A stretch of DNA of 64,000 bases. It comes from Streptomyces albospinus. Lineage in GTDB: Bacteria > Actinomycetota > Actinomycetes > Streptomycetales > Streptomycetaceae. The stretch covers positions 1-64,000 of the forward strand of contig NZ_BMRP01000029.1 in assembly GCF_014648695.1 (NCBI RefSeq), given 5' to 3'. Positions 18,051-26,757 of the stretch are shown here, one piece after another. Each line of letters begins with the position of its first letter. The first letter of the stretch is position 1. A program made the position numbers and the translations under genes. Under the pieces are notes generated by a model. It saw only the letters and a list, made by a program, of their open reading frames with translations. It ran no database searches and had not been told where the DNA came from.

Positions 18051-18485
18051 TTGGTCGTCGGTGAGACTCTCGGGCCATCTGACGGTTTTGCCTACGTCGT
18101 AACGGACGGCGGTGCGTCGGTTCTTCGAGCAGGACGGGAGCCGAGCCAGGTTCCACGTCTGCTGGAGTATTGGCGGTCGTTGCCGCAGGATTTGGAGGCG
18201 AAGGGCCAGTACGCCGAGCCGGTCGAGTACGCAGTGGCTGCGGGGATTGTGCTGCTGGCCGACGGCCAAGATGGGCTGACCTCTGATCAAAATGGGCTGA
18301 CCTCCGATGTCGTCGCCTCGACGGCCAGCCCCCCTCTGACGGGCTGCTGGGCTTCCCACTCTCGGCACAGGCATGAGCGTCCCAACCGACTACGCATGAA
18401 CGTGCTCCGGGAAGGGCGACTCAGCGGAAGGCGGAGACATTCTCCGAAACCCACTGGTGGAACGGCCTGGCGGGGGATCCGGTGA
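18051..18485 (+). CDS. Doubtful hypothetical gene
   Basis: A reading from TTG 18051 carries GPSDGFAYVVTDGGASVLRA, then VPRLLEYWRSLPQDLEAKGQ and YAEPVEYAVAAGIVLLADGQ, which looks like real protein for about 75 residues. After that two copies of a 17-bp direct repeat (18271-18287 and 18292-18308) are crossed and the sequence loses coding character. The 3' end overlaps the NmrA-like gene on the other strand. It is probably truncated by the repeat. Confidence 0.3.
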   Translation: MVVGETLGPSDGFAYVVTDGGASVLRAGREPSQVPRLLEYWRSLPQDLEAKGQYAEPVEYAVAAGIVLLADGQDGLTSDQNGLTSDVVASTASPPLTGCWASHSRHRHERPNRLRMNVLREGRLSGRRRHSPKPTGGTAWRGIR

Positions 18486-19254
18486 CCCTTGAGACCGTGT
18501 CGCGCACCGTCAGGAGTTCGTCGTTGACGTCCCCGCCTGTCACATCCAGCACCGCATCCGCGGCCTCGGCTCCGAGGAAAATGGACATGTGCTGGTGGGC
18601 CTCCTCCCGGCTGATCTCCGCAAACGGCACCTCCCGCCCCAAGGCCGCTGCGATGACCTTCACCTGCTGCCGGGCCGTCACCCTCTCTGGCCCGGTCAGC
18701 GAATACGTCTGCCCCTGGTGACCGGGCTCGGTCAAGGCCACTCGCGCCACCGCCGCAATGTCCGCAGGGTGAATCGTGGGCAGCCCGGTGTCTGCATACG
18801 GCACGCGGACCGTTTGGTGCTCGCGGATTGACGCCGCCCACCACAGGGCGTTCGAGGCGAACTGCGTTGGCCGCAGAACCGTCCAGGCCATGCCGCTGTC
18901 CTTGAGCAGCCGCTCGACAGCCATGTTCTCGCGGGCGGGACCCAGATGCGGATGCGTCTGGACGGTGATGGACGACATGAGCACCACATGCGCGACATCT
19001 GCCTGCCGGGCGGCGTCGAGGATGTCGGCGTCAGAACCCATCCGCGACACGAGGAACAGCGAGCGCACTCCTTCCAGTGCGGGCTCCAGGGAAGCCATGT
19101 CGGCGAAGTCACCTTCACTCACCTCCACGCCCTCGGGGAACGAGGCCCGCGCAGCGTCGCGGGTGAGCCCCCGCAGTGGTCCGGCACCGCACGCATGCAG
19201 CTCTTTGAGCAGAGCACTTCCTATGTTCCCGGTGGCTCCTGTCACGAGAATCAT
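18421..19254 (-). CDS. NmrA-like atypical SDR, NAD(P)H-binding
   Basis: 277 aa from ATG 19254 with GGAGAAGG upstream. TGATGNIG at residues 5-12 is the NmrA-type nucleotide motif. The pattern continues with GVRSLFLVSRM, HVVLMSSITV, AWTVLRPTQFASNAL and LTGPERVTARQQVKVIAAAL, matching NAD(P)H quinone-reductase-like and redox-sensing NmrA proteins. No Tyr-x3-Lys pair is needed in this subgroup. A MerR-type promoter lies immediately upstream, so it is probably induced by a compound sensed by a MerR regulator. Confidence 0.88.
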   Translation of the reverse strand: MILVTGATGNIGSALLKELHACGAGPLRGLTRDAARASFPEGVEVSEGDFADMASLEPALEGVRSLFLVSRMGSDADILDAARQADVAHVVLMSSITVQTHPHLGPARENMAVERLLKDSGMAWTVLRPTQFASNALWWAASIREHQTVRVPYADTGLPTIHPADIAAVARVALTEPGHQGQTYSLTGPERVTARQQVKVIAAALGREVPFAEISREEAHQHMSIFLGAEAADAVLDVTGGDVNDELLTVRDTVSRVTGSPARPFHQWVSENVSAFR

Positions 19255-19290
19255 GCGCCTTCTCCTGTCGCGTGGTGATCAACTAGAGGA

Positions 19291-19321
19291 AAGCTATGAC
19301 CTCAATCAAGCTTGAGGTCAA
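19291..19321 (-). promoter_or_regulatory. MerR-type promoter with 19-bp spacer
   Basis: On the minus strand, -35 TTGACC (19316-19321) and -10 TAGCTT (19291-19296) are separated by exactly 19 bp. The spacer region contains the palindrome TGACCTCAA (19297-19305) and TTGAGGTCA (19312-19320). A 19-20-bp spacer with a central inverted repeat is the signature of MerR-activated promoters. It drives the NmrA-like gene starting at 19254. The CCTCAA/TTGAGG half-sites match those before the MerR gene at 41087. Confidence 0.75.
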
Positions 19322-19324
19322 GAT

Positions 19325-19688
19325 GATCGCCGGCAGGGTTCCTGCAGGCGAGCGTGCTCCGGACTCGGTCGGGCATCTCACCGGCGAGTGCACCGACACC
19401 CACGTTGTCGGTCGCCGCAGTGCCGTCATCTCTCATCAGCATTCACGAGTCAGTCGATCACCAACCGCCTCCGGAACCCGTTGTCCCTCGCCAATGAATC
19501 CAGGCCGTTTGTCACCGAAGCCAGTCTTTGCGGCGGAGGCGACCGACCCGCCGGACACATCGTCGCGGAGGATGACTGTGCTTCCGCCCCCTGCCCGATC
19601 ACGCCGCGCACGTCTCGTGCCGGAGGCTCATACGAGTGTGCCGCTCAGGCTGACGGAAAGCGTCGGGGGGTGTCTGAGGATAAGTCAC
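19325..19688. other. Intergenic stretch, no gene assigned
   Basis: No family, ribosome site or consistent codon bias on either strand. It separates the NmrA-like gene from a membrane-protein gene on the other strand. Confidence 0.4.
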
Positions 19689-20231
19689 ATGAACCTTCAC
19701 GCGCTCTCCTCTCCCACCAAATCCGCAGCGGCACCTCCCCGTTGGGCGGTATGGGCCGCACACCTGACCACGCTGGTGGTCCTGCCCAGTGGGCTGTGGC
19801 GCATCGCCATGGTGCTCGGATACCCCGCCGGTTACACCGAGGCGGGCTTCGTACCCTTCGAGACGCTCGGGTCCAAGGCCTGGATGCTGACGCTCAGCGT
19901 GCTCTGCGAGTTGGTCGCCTTCCTGACGATCGGCCTGGTACGACCGTGGGGGGAAGTCATCCCGCGCTGGATACCGCTGGTCGGAGGGCGCAGGGTCCGT
20001 CCCATGGCCGCTGTCGCCCCTGCCGCCCTGGGCGCAGTCGCCCTGACCGTGCTCTGGGTCAACGTCCCCTGGTGGTGGACGTATCCGCACGAGGACATGA
20101 CACACACCGGGCACCTGCTCGTCGGCATTCTCTACCAGCCGATGGCCCTCTGGGGCCCGCTGACCGCAGCCGTCACGATCTCCTACTACCGCCGTCATCG
20201 CGCCGCACAGCGCCGAGGATCGACCGACTGA
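19689..20231 (+). CDS. Integral membrane protein of unknown function
   Basis: 180 aa from ATG 19689 with GAGG upstream. Four hydrophobic segments can be drawn: AVWAAHLTTLVVLPSGLWRI, AWMLTLSVLCELVAFLTIGL, MAAVAPAALGAVALTVLWVN and LLVGILYQPMALWGPLTAAV. The tail is basic (RRHRAAQRRGSTD). The loop PWGEVIPRWIPLVGGRRV is a recurring feature of Streptomyces membrane proteins whose function is not known. Confidence 0.8.
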   Translation: MNLHALSSPTKSAAAPPRWAVWAAHLTTLVVLPSGLWRIAMVLGYPAGYTEAGFVPFETLGSKAWMLTLSVLCELVAFLTIGLVRPWGEVIPRWIPLVGGRRVRPMAAVAPAALGAVALTVLWVNVPWWWTYPHEDMTHTGHLLVGILYQPMALWGPLTAAVTISYYRRHRAAQRRGSTD

Positions 20232-20476
20232 GGGATCCGGCGCCAGGCGCGGGCGGCTGGAATCGGTGACGAACGGGCCTGCATCTTTAGAGGCTGCCTC
20301 GGGCAGGTACCGGCGGCAAGGTCGCTGGGGTCGTTCGGCCTGATCAACTGGCCTTACGGGGGATGACGGCCACTTGTGGTCGGCGTGGTTGCTGTACTTC
20401 GCTGCTGTACGGCACGACAGAGCATGCTGGACCGCACGGCTGGGGATGGAGGGAGGTCCGGCGTCGAAGACGCCTG

Positions 20477-20719
20477 TCACTTGTTCCCGCGATCTCGCTG
20501 GTGATGGCTCCGGGTGATCAGCCATGTCCCGCCGACTGTCAGCAGCGCGAAGAGAGCCAGACCCGCGCCCTGTGCGGCTGGGAGACACAGACGATCGCGC
20601 AGGGGAAATTTCCCGGTGAGGGTGACCTGAAGCGATCCGACGGCGAAGGCGATGGCGGCCGTGAAGACCGCGACGACTTCGACGGCGCGGACGGACGACG
20701 TGTGCAGGGAACGTTCCAA
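20477..20719 (-). CDS. Small two-helix membrane protein
   Basis: 80 aa from TTG 20719. Two membrane spans (AVEVVAVFTAAIAFAVGSL and GAGLALFALLTVGGTWLI) and a basic C terminus (RSHHQRDRGNK). The stop of the upstream small reading (TAG 20720-20722) abuts this start, which would allow translational coupling. No family recognised. Confidence 0.5.
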   Translation of the reverse strand: MERSLHTSSVRAVEVVAVFTAAIAFAVGSLQVTLTGKFPLRDRLCLPAAQGAGLALFALLTVGGTWLITRSHHQRDRGNK

Positions 20720-20917
20720 CTACGCATTGGCCGCTGCCTGTCGCTCCCCACGGCGTTGCTGCTCGACGTCCTGCAGGGCTCGCAGACGTCCTTCCTGGAT
20801 TGCGTCCCGTTTCGCCAGGTGCTGGTCCTGCAGAACGCGGAGGCTGGCAGTGGGGCTGGCCGCGCGCGGCCTCCGTGGCCCCCAACTGCCCACCCTCCTC
20901 GCCGAGAACGGCATCAT
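20720..20917 (-). CDS. Possible small helical protein upstream of the membrane protein
   Basis: 65 aa. The C-terminal part, SLRVLQDQHLAKRDAIQEGR and LRALQDVEQQRRGERQAAAN, looks like a charged helix, but the N terminus is Pro/Arg-rich and no good ribosome site is present. It may be a remnant. Confidence 0.3.
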   Translation of the reverse strand: MMPFSARRVGSWGPRRPRAASPTASLRVLQDQHLAKRDAIQEGRLRALQDVEQQRRGERQAAANA

Positions 20918-21299
20918 CGGGCCGAGCGGTAAGGAGGAAGCTGAGGATCGATCGACTCCTCGGCCTCAATGTCGGCGGTGGTGGCGAAGTCCCCAGCGCC
21001 CTTCTCGATACGGGTGAGCCGCTGGCCGTACATGGAGCGCACGATGTCCGCGCCATGTACGTGCCGCAGCTATCGCCACCCCAGCATCGTCAAGGCTGCC
21101 ATACGAGTTGATCACGCCGCGCAGCATAGCTGTCAGCGCGGAAATCAGACCGTGACAGCGTCTTCCCGTGGGAACACCGCAGGACACCGCCGGAAAACCC
21201 ACGACCGCGTCAACGCCCTCAGTCCCACTGATCTTCAGTCTTCACACATCGGTGATCAACGGTGCCCGCACCCATCTCCGGGCGGGCCCGTCGGCACGA
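20918..21299. other. Intergenic region with a short coding-like remnant
   Basis: On the minus strand about 21050 to 20914 reads DIVRSMYGQRLTRIEKGAGD and FATTADIEAEESIDPQLPPY before a stop, with natural-looking composition but no start in frame; upstream residues (SLDDAGVAIAAARTWRG) lie in another frame. It may be a broken small gene. Nothing else is seen. Confidence 0.3.
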
Positions 21300-21911
21300 T
21301 CACGGTCTGCTCGCGGAGTGCTGCCCAGCCCAGTCGGTGGCAGCCACCACCTCGCACGCGATGTCCACGACAGCCCGCCCATCCGTCACCACCCGCACGG
21401 TCTCCGCAGGAGCCCGCTGATCCAGCAACCTGGCCTTGCGAGCACTGCCCTTCAGCTCCTGGTCCAGCTCCGAGCCGAGTTCCCGGCCCATCAGCCGCTT
21501 GCGGGCGGTGGCATCGGAGGCAGTCAGCAGAACTCGTACGATCCGCACATCGGCGCCCATGGCACGCTCGAACATGCCCGTCGCCTCTGGCAGCACACTC
21601 ACGGTGTTCGTGTAGATCAGACGTCGGTAGCCGCGCTGGGCGAAGTTCGCCCACACCGCACTCAGGTTGCTCTCGACGATCTCTGTGCGGTGAGGATCCC
21701 CCTCTGGTGCTGGATGCACCTGCCCCATGAAGTCACCCTCGATGACGGCGTGAGCGATCGCCGCCTCGCGCAGCAACGCCGAAACCTCCCATCCCACTGT
21801 CGTCTTGCCGACACCGGCCCGCCCACCAATGAGCAGCACTTCTGCATGATCCATGAGGGCAGCGTGCCAGCTGGCGAGCACCTCACGCGATCCGATATCG
21901 ATCCCTTCCAT
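21300..21911 (-). CDS. P-loop kinase/NTPase, chloramphenicol-phosphotransferase-like
   Basis: 203 aa from ATG 21911. Walker A is GGRAGVGKTT near residues 29-38, followed by HAVIEGDFMGQVHP (the acidic substrate-side motif of small-molecule kinases), RRLIYTNTVSVL, and a lid-like Arg-rich stretch ATARKRLMGRELGSEL. The layout matches adenylate-kinase-type small-molecule phosphotransferases. It lies 166 bp downstream of the lasso exporter on the same strand, so it may be the last gene of that operon or an unrelated neighbour. The predicted lasso core has no Ser or Thr to phosphorylate. Confidence 0.7.
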   Translation of the reverse strand: MEGIDIGSREVLASWHAALMDHAEVLLIGGRAGVGKTTVGWEVSALLREAAIAHAVIEGDFMGQVHPAPEGDPHRTEIVESNLSAVWANFAQRGYRRLIYTNTVSVLPEATGMFERAMGADVRIVRVLLTASDATARKRLMGRELGSELDQELKGSARKARLLDQRAPAETVRVVTDGRAVVDIACEVVAATDWAGQHSASRP

Positions 21912-22077
21912 GACCACGGCCCCGCCAGCAAGATCACATCTACGGCTGGAGCACTGGGCGGCGCCGGCCCGGATGGGCTGGTGTCTTCCCGCTTCACTCC
22001 GTCCCGGCCCGAGGGCCACCTCTGTGAAACGCCAGTCGGGAGCATGAACAAAGCCGTATCGATCCGAGTCAACAAGC

Positions 22078-23880
22078 TCAGTCGTCCACGGCCGAGTAGT
22101 TGACGAGTTGCGTCGCCGCCAGCTCGGCGTAGAGGGCGTCGCCCTGGACCAGGTGCGCATGTGTGCCCACGGCCCGGACGCGCCCGGCCTCCATCACCAC
22201 GATGCGGTCTGCGTTGGTCACGGTGGACAGGCGGTGCGCCACCACCAGGACGGTTGTGGTGCGGGCCAGGTCGGCGATGGTGTCGCGCAGGGCGGCTTCG
22301 TTGGCGGCGTCGAGCTGTGAGGTGGCCTCGTCGAGGAGTAGTAGCCGGGGTGTGCGCAGCAAGGCCCTGGCGATCGCGATGCGTTGGCGTTCGCCGCCGG
22401 AGAGGTTGCTGCCCCGGTGGCCGACGGGGGTGTCGAGTCCCTGGGGCAGCCGGTCGGCGACGGTGTCGAGCCGGGCGCGACGCAGCACCGTGCGGAGCTG
22501 GTTCTCGGTGGCGTGCGGGCAGCCGAGGAGCAGGTTGTCGCGCAGGGTGCCCGCCAGGACGGGTGCGTCCTGCTCCACGTAGCCCGTGGCGGCGCGCAGT
22601 TCGGCGAGGGGCCAGTGGCGTGTGTCCCGGCCGTCGAGCAGGATGCGGCCCGCGTCGGGTTCCCAGAACCGCTCGATGAGCGAGAAGACGGTGGTTTTGC
22701 CCGCGCCGGAGGGGCCGACGAAGGCGGTCATGCCGCGGGCGGGGATCGTGAAGGACACGTCGCGGTGGACGACGGGCGACCCCGGCCGGTAGGCGAAGCT
22801 CACCCTGTCGAAGGCGACGGCGGCCGGGCCGGGCGGCTCGGTGTGCGAAGTGATGGGCGTGGTCTCCTCGACGGGCAGGTCCTCGGTCTCGCCGATGCGC
22901 AGGGCCGCTGCCGCACCGACTTGCAACTGTCCTGCCACTGCGGCAAGTTGGCCGACCCGTGGCGCGAGGGAGAAGAGGTAGAGCAGGAAAGCGACCAGTG
23001 TCGAGACGCTGATCGCGTGCGCGGCGACCCGTGCCCCGCCCACACCGAGCACGGCGAGGAAGGCGATGTGCGTGGCCGCCCCGGTGACCGTGTCCGAAGC
23101 GACTTCCCATGAGGCAGCGCGCACGCCGGTGCGCCGGGCGTGCTCGGCTGCCTCGTGGAGCCGAGCGATCTCACGCTGTTCCGCGCCGCATGCCTTGATG
23201 GTGCGGAAGGCGCCGAAGGCGCGCTCCAAGGCGGTGGCCATGTCGCCGATGGCTTGCTGGGTCTGCTGGGCGGCGCGTCCGATCCGGGGGACGATGCCGC
23301 CGCAGGCGACGGCGACCAGCGCGATCACCGCCAGGGTCACGACCAGCAGCACGGGGTCGAGCAGGGCCATCATGCCCACGGTGATCAGGCTGATGACGGT
23401 CTGGGTGAGGGCCGATGCCATGGCCTGGGTGGCGACTTGGCGCAACACGGTGGTGTCGGAGGTGACGCGGGCGATGAGGTCGCCGGGGTCATGGCGTTCG
23501 GCCACCGGTACGCGCAGCCGGAGCAGCCGGCCGGCCAGACGGCGTCGTGCGGCGCAGACCACGGATTCGGCGGCCCGTTCCAGTACGTAGTACCCCAGGG
23601 CGACGAGGACGGCGCCGGTGAGCACGAGGGCGCCGAGGGCGAGCATGTCGCCGGTCGCCCGGTGACCCGCGCCGAGCTCGTCGACCAGGCGCTTGGCGGC
23701 GAGGGGTTGGACGAGACCCGCCGCACCGCCGAGGAGGCCGAGCAGGGTGCCGCCGAGGATGGGGCCGCGTTGCGGCATGAGCTGCCGGGCGAGGGCGCAC
23801 CGGGCGGGGTGCGTCGTGGGGGCGTGGCCCGACCCGGCTTGAGCGGTGGTGAGATGCTCCGCTCGCGTATCCACGCTCAC
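22078..23880 (-). CDS. Lasso peptide ABC exporter (D protein)
   Basis: 600 aa from GTG 23880. An N-terminal six-helix exporter domain (to about residue 325) is fused to an ATP-binding domain with Walker A GPSGAGKTT, Q-loop YVEQDAPV, signature LSGGERQR, Walker B LLLLDEAT and the H-loop VVAHR. This is the usual half-transporter that exports lasso peptides and gives self-immunity. It follows the protease gene by only 4 bp, in the order A, C, B1, B2, D seen in actinobacterial lasso clusters. Confidence 0.92.
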   Translation of the reverse strand: MSVDTRAEHLTTAQAGSGHAPTTHPARCALARQLMPQRGPILGGTLLGLLGGAAGLVQPLAAKRLVDELGAGHRATGDMLALGALVLTGAVLVALGYYVLERAAESVVCAARRRLAGRLLRLRVPVAERHDPGDLIARVTSDTTVLRQVATQAMASALTQTVISLITVGMMALLDPVLLVVTLAVIALVAVACGGIVPRIGRAAQQTQQAIGDMATALERAFGAFRTIKACGAEQREIARLHEAAEHARRTGVRAASWEVASDTVTGAATHIAFLAVLGVGGARVAAHAISVSTLVAFLLYLFSLAPRVGQLAAVAGQLQVGAAAALRIGETEDLPVEETTPITSHTEPPGPAAVAFDRVSFAYRPGSPVVHRDVSFTIPARGMTAFVGPSGAGKTTVFSLIERFWEPDAGRILLDGRDTRHWPLAELRAATGYVEQDAPVLAGTLRDNLLLGCPHATENQLRTVLRRARLDTVADRLPQGLDTPVGHRGSNLSGGERQRIAIARALLRTPRLLLLDEATSQLDAANEAALRDTIADLARTTTVLVVAHRLSTVTNADRIVVMEAGRVRAVGTHAHLVQGDALYAELAATQLVNYSAVDD

Positions 23881-23884
23881 GACG

Positions 23885-24301
23885 TCACTCCACGGTCAGG
23901 AAGCGCTGGTAGTAGTCGGCCGGGCAACCCTCGCCCACCAGCTCGCCATCGGCCTCGACCCAGGCATGGGCGGCGAACGGTGGCCGCTTGCGGGCACCCA
24001 CACACCACGTGGCCCACTGACCGTGCATCCGGCACAGCAGCACAGTGGCCAGTGACCGGGGCAGGCATCCCTTCTGGCCGCCGCAGGAGAGGCTGACCGC
24101 GAGGACGGAGTCCCTGGCGTCCATCGTCTGTTGCAGGCCGGCGGGGCGCGCGCCGCGTCGTAGCCGGCGAAGGAGCGTGCAGATGCGTCCGGGGGGCTGG
24201 GTGGCAAGCAGATGGGCGCATCCGACGGCGAACCGAGCGGCCCAACGGCGGCCGAAGGGGACGGCTTCCGGGCAATACGGCACCGCCTCTGGAGTGGTCA
24301 T
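23885..24301 (-). CDS. Lasso peptide leader peptidase (B2 protein)
   Basis: 138 aa from ATG 24301, overlapping the B1 stop codon (ATGA). The transglutaminase-like cysteine protease fold is shown by QKGCLPRSLATVLLCRMHG (Cys79), then AAHAWVEADG with His112 and the acidic residue of the triad. It removes the leader after Thr-Gly and hands the core to the cyclase. The N-terminal extension (to about residue 30) is normal for split B2 proteins. Confidence 0.92.
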   Translation of the reverse strand: MTTPEAVPYCPEAVPFGRRWAARFAVGCAHLLATQPPGRICTLLRRLRRGARPAGLQQTMDARDSVLAVSLSCGGQKGCLPRSLATVLLCRMHGQWATWCVGARKRPPFAAHAWVEADGELVGEGCPADYYQRFLTVE

Positions 24302-24594
24302 GACGGTGTCCCCCCGGCCCTTCCGAGGCGGCGCTGGACGGAGACGAGGTTGGCGGACCGCAGTTCGTCGAAGATGCGATGGACGTCGCGTTCCGCCTCC
24401 GTGGGGTCCACGGCGTACTGTTCGGTCAGCGCGGAGGCCGCCCGGTCGGGTGGCTCGCCATCGAGCAGCACGCGCAGGACGAGGGCCGCGGTGGGGTTGA
24501 GGGTCCAGTACTCCCCCGTGGACTGGTCGAGCAGGGCCATGCCGTACTCGGTCTCGGTCATCAGCACGCCGGAGCGGAGTCGCAGCGTATCCAT
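24298..24594 (-). CDS. Lasso peptide RRE protein (B1, PqqD-like)
   Basis: 98 aa if started at ATG 24594, which has GAGGGGG 4 bases upstream; an earlier ATG at 24627 has no ribosome site. The PqqD-like RiPP recognition element is clear: GMALLDQSTGEYWTLNPTAA, then VLRVLLDGEPPDRAASALTE and AERDVHRIFDELRSANLV. It binds the precursor leader (Tyr-x2-Pro-x-Leu motif) and presents it to the protease. It overlaps the next gene by 4 bp. Confidence 0.93.
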   Translation of the reverse strand: MDTLRLRSGVLMTETEYGMALLDQSTGEYWTLNPTAALVLRVLLDGEPPDRAASALTEQYAVDPTEAERDVHRIFDELRSANLVSVQRRLGRAGGTPS

Positions 24595-24630
24595 CTGTCC
24601 CCCTCGATCGGGTTGTCGACGAGTCATGGT

Positions 24631-26472
24631 TCAGAGGTGCCTGGCCTCGCGCGAGCGGAGCCACAACTCGCAGGCCACGGTGGTGTGCAGGAGCGCGCTC
24701 TCGGTCTCCACGTCCAGCGGGCGCATGCACCAGTCGCGCAGCGCGACGGTATCGATCAGGCCGAGCCGCGCGAGACGGGAGTCCTCGCACAGGGCCAGCA
24801 ATCGGGCGCGGTGTTCGCGCAGTCCGGCCTCCTCCTCCAGCGAGGCATTGGCCTTGGTGGCGCGGGTCCGGCTGACCTCCGGCACGATGCCGCGCGTCGC
24901 CTCCACGATGAGGGGCTTGTACCGCCAGGGCGTGATCCGCTCCCAGGGCCGTACCGCGAGCGCCGCCTCGACGACCTGGGTGTCGTAGTACGGCGCGGAG
25001 CAGACGATTCCCCATGGCCCGGCCAACTGCCCCATGTGGCGGACGAAACGGGAGAGGGCCTCCATCGCGACCAGCTCACGGTGGGTGCCGTGGTCCGGTG
25101 CCAGGGCTTCGGCGACGGGCGCCGCGGCAAGGAATTGCCGGCGCACCGAGGCCACCGCCTCCGGGGTGGTCCAGTGCGGCAGCCGGGGCGGTTCGGCCCA
25201 CTGCAGCACCGGTGTGTTCGCGGGCGACGGCGGCTTGGCGAGGTCCGCGGCGACCCGCTTCATCCAGGCCGGATACGAGCGGCGGTCGACGAGCTGACCA
25301 GCCAGCCGGCGTCGGCTCCATCGGTACTTGGCGCGGTAGCCTCGCAAGTGACGTATGGCGATGCGCGGATGGGTCCGGACGAGCTGGTGCAGTCGCGCCA
25401 CACATCCGCTCAGCAATTCGTCGCCGCCGATGCCAGTGAGGTGCAGACCCGACCCGCACTCCCGCGCCGCTCGTACGACACTCATGCGCCGTTTGTGGTC
25501 GACGGCCATCTCTGAGGGCGCGTCGAGGAGTTCGTCGAAGGCGTCGAGGCCGTCGAACGTGAGGGGCACGCAGTCGGCGTCGATGACATGGTGCTCGACC
25601 ACACCCAATGCCTCGACGGTGCGCCTCGCCCAGAGGGTGTCGTCGGCGAGCGGGTCGCGGGAGTCGGCGGTATAGGCGACGACCTTCGCTCCACCGGCCA
25701 CGGCGGCGCAGCAGATCGCCGTGGAGTCCAGTCCGCCCAGATCGCAGCTGACCAGGGAGCGCCCCCGGGTCCGGACATCGACGGCCGTGGTCAGCGCCTC
25801 CGCGAAGCGGGCGGCGCCCTCGCGCAGAGGGATGTCGGGCGCGGGCGGTGTCCACCAACCCTTGGTCCGGGCCTGCCCGTTGGGGCCGATGGTCAGCTGG
25901 TGGCCGACCGGCACGGTATCCACGCCGCGCCAGACGGGGACCGTGTGGAGCGGGTACGGCAGGCCCATGGCGAGCAGTTGGAGGGCCAAGCGGTCCTCGT
26001 CGAGCGAGGCGCCGAGGAGCTCGGCGAGCACATCAGCGCGATCGCAGGCCACGGCCGTGGAACCGGCACGCCCGTGAAATACCCTGCGCACACCGACGAC
26101 GCCACCCTGGAGGCGGAGGCTCGCGTCGGCGGAACGGGCCAGTAGGTGGAAACTTCCGGGCCAAGCGGCAGCGAACCGGTCGAGAACGTCCAGGGACCCG
26201 GTGGTCCGCACCGCAGTGGCGGCGCGCGTCGCCTCGACTGCCGTCACCGCATGTTCGCCGAGGACCGCCACATTCGCGTCACCGACGCCTCCCACTGTGA
26301 GGGTGTCCTGAGGCCAACGCCCCAGCAGCCACGGCCTGTCGGAGGGGTGCGGGATGGACTGGAGGGCGTGCGGGCGGGCCTTCGCCACGATGGCCTCGAC
26401 CGCCTTGTCGGGCGTGTCGGGCAGGACGAGGAACCATGTCGATATCTCGGACAGGAACGTAAAGCGATTCAC
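24631..26472 (-). CDS. Lasso cyclase (C protein, asparagine-synthase-like)
   Basis: 613 aa. GTG 26472 was chosen for GGAGG 10 bases upstream. The N-terminal part resembles the glutaminase fold of asparagine synthetase without its Cys, and residues 243-251 (DLGGLDSTA) are the ATP pyrophosphatase loop in SGGxDS form. The later TGIGGDELLSGC and PWERITPWRYKPLIVEATRG segments are conserved in lasso cyclases. It adenylates the Asp side chain of the core and drives ring closure on the new N terminus. It is the first large gene after the precursor. Confidence 0.94.
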   Translation of the reverse strand: MNRFTFLSEISTWFLVLPDTPDKAVEAIVAKARPHALQSIPHPSDRPWLLGRWPQDTLTVGGVGDANVAVLGEHAVTAVEATRAATAVRTTGSLDVLDRFAAAWPGSFHLLARSADASLRLQGGVVGVRRVFHGRAGSTAVACDRADVLAELLGASLDEDRLALQLLAMGLPYPLHTVPVWRGVDTVPVGHQLTIGPNGQARTKGWWTPPAPDIPLREGAARFAEALTTAVDVRTRGRSLVSCDLGGLDSTAICCAAVAGGAKVVAYTADSRDPLADDTLWARRTVEALGVVEHHVIDADCVPLTFDGLDAFDELLDAPSEMAVDHKRRMSVVRAARECGSGLHLTGIGGDELLSGCVARLHQLVRTHPRIAIRHLRGYRAKYRWSRRRLAGQLVDRRSYPAWMKRVAADLAKPPSPANTPVLQWAEPPRLPHWTTPEAVASVRRQFLAAAPVAEALAPDHGTHRELVAMEALSRFVRHMGQLAGPWGIVCSAPYYDTQVVEAALAVRPWERITPWRYKPLIVEATRGIVPEVSRTRATKANASLEEEAGLREHRARLLALCEDSRLARLGLIDTVALRDWCMRPLDVETESALLHTTVACELWLRSREARHL

Positions 26473-26528
26473 GGTTCCGTTACCTCCGGTCGCCGGGGCG
26501 GTGGGCAACATACGGTGAACGAAAGGGA

Positions 26529-26573
26529 ATCGGGGGGTGAATGTCCCTGCACGACACAGGCCATCACCCCCCG
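26529..26573 (-). terminator. Hairpin between precursor and cyclase genes
   Basis: TCGGGGGGTGA at 26529-26539 pairs perfectly with TCACCCCCCGA at 26563-26573 (11 bp, 23-base loop). It sits in the 177-bp gap after the precursor. In RiPP operons such a partial terminator lets precursor mRNA exceed enzyme mRNA; that role here is inference. Confidence 0.6.
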
Positions 26574-26649
26574 ACCCCGGGGATGACCCCGCTCGTCACC
26601 GGTCAAATTCCAGAGGACTCAAACCGTGAAAGCGGGCCCCGTAGGCACC

Positions 26650-26757
26650 TCAGAGGAGGTTCTTGCCGCCGAGGACATCCTTCGGACCCTTGATGCCGAT
26701 TCCCGTCACCTTGCGGAAACTGCCGGCCTTGGCCAGGGTGGGACGCTCGTAGGTCAT
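26650..26757 (-). CDS. Lasso peptide precursor (A), lagmysin-like
   Basis: 35 aa from ATG 26757 with AAGGA 8 bases upstream. The leader MTYERPTLAKAGSFRKVTG contains the actinobacterial YxxPxLxxxGxFxxxT recognition motif, with Thr at the penultimate position. The predicted core IGIKGPKDVLGGKNLL places Asp at position 8, so an Ile1-Asp8 ring of eight residues with an eight-residue tail is expected. The tail pattern D-x-L-G-G-x-x-L-L resembles lagmysin as I recall it (LAGQGSPDLLGGHSLL). The core carries three lysines, so it should be strongly cationic. Cleavage one residue earlier (Gly1-Asp9) cannot be excluded. Confidence 0.93.
   Translation of the reverse strand: MTYERPTLAKAGSFRKVTGIGIKGPKDVLGGKNLL

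Noticed and set aside
18271..18308. Two 17-bp direct repeats suspected as a CRISPR or attachment site
   Set aside because: Only two copies with a 4-bp gap, no spacers, no cas genes and no integrase or tRNA next to them.
19599..21056. A 485-codon minus-strand reading
   Set aside because: Pro/Arg/Ser-rich without motifs; it overlaps a membrane-protein gene on the other strand and spans several intergenic gaps.
21300..21911. Kinase as a Ser-phosphorylating lasso tailoring enzyme
   Set aside because: The predicted core has no Ser or Thr, and the protein looks like a small-molecule kinase, not an HPr-kinase homologue.
21662..23110. A 482-codon minus-strand reading overlapping the lasso exporter and the kinase
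   Set aside because: It is an Arg/Pro/His-rich out-of-frame copy; the exporter and kinase frames carry every ABC and P-loop motif.
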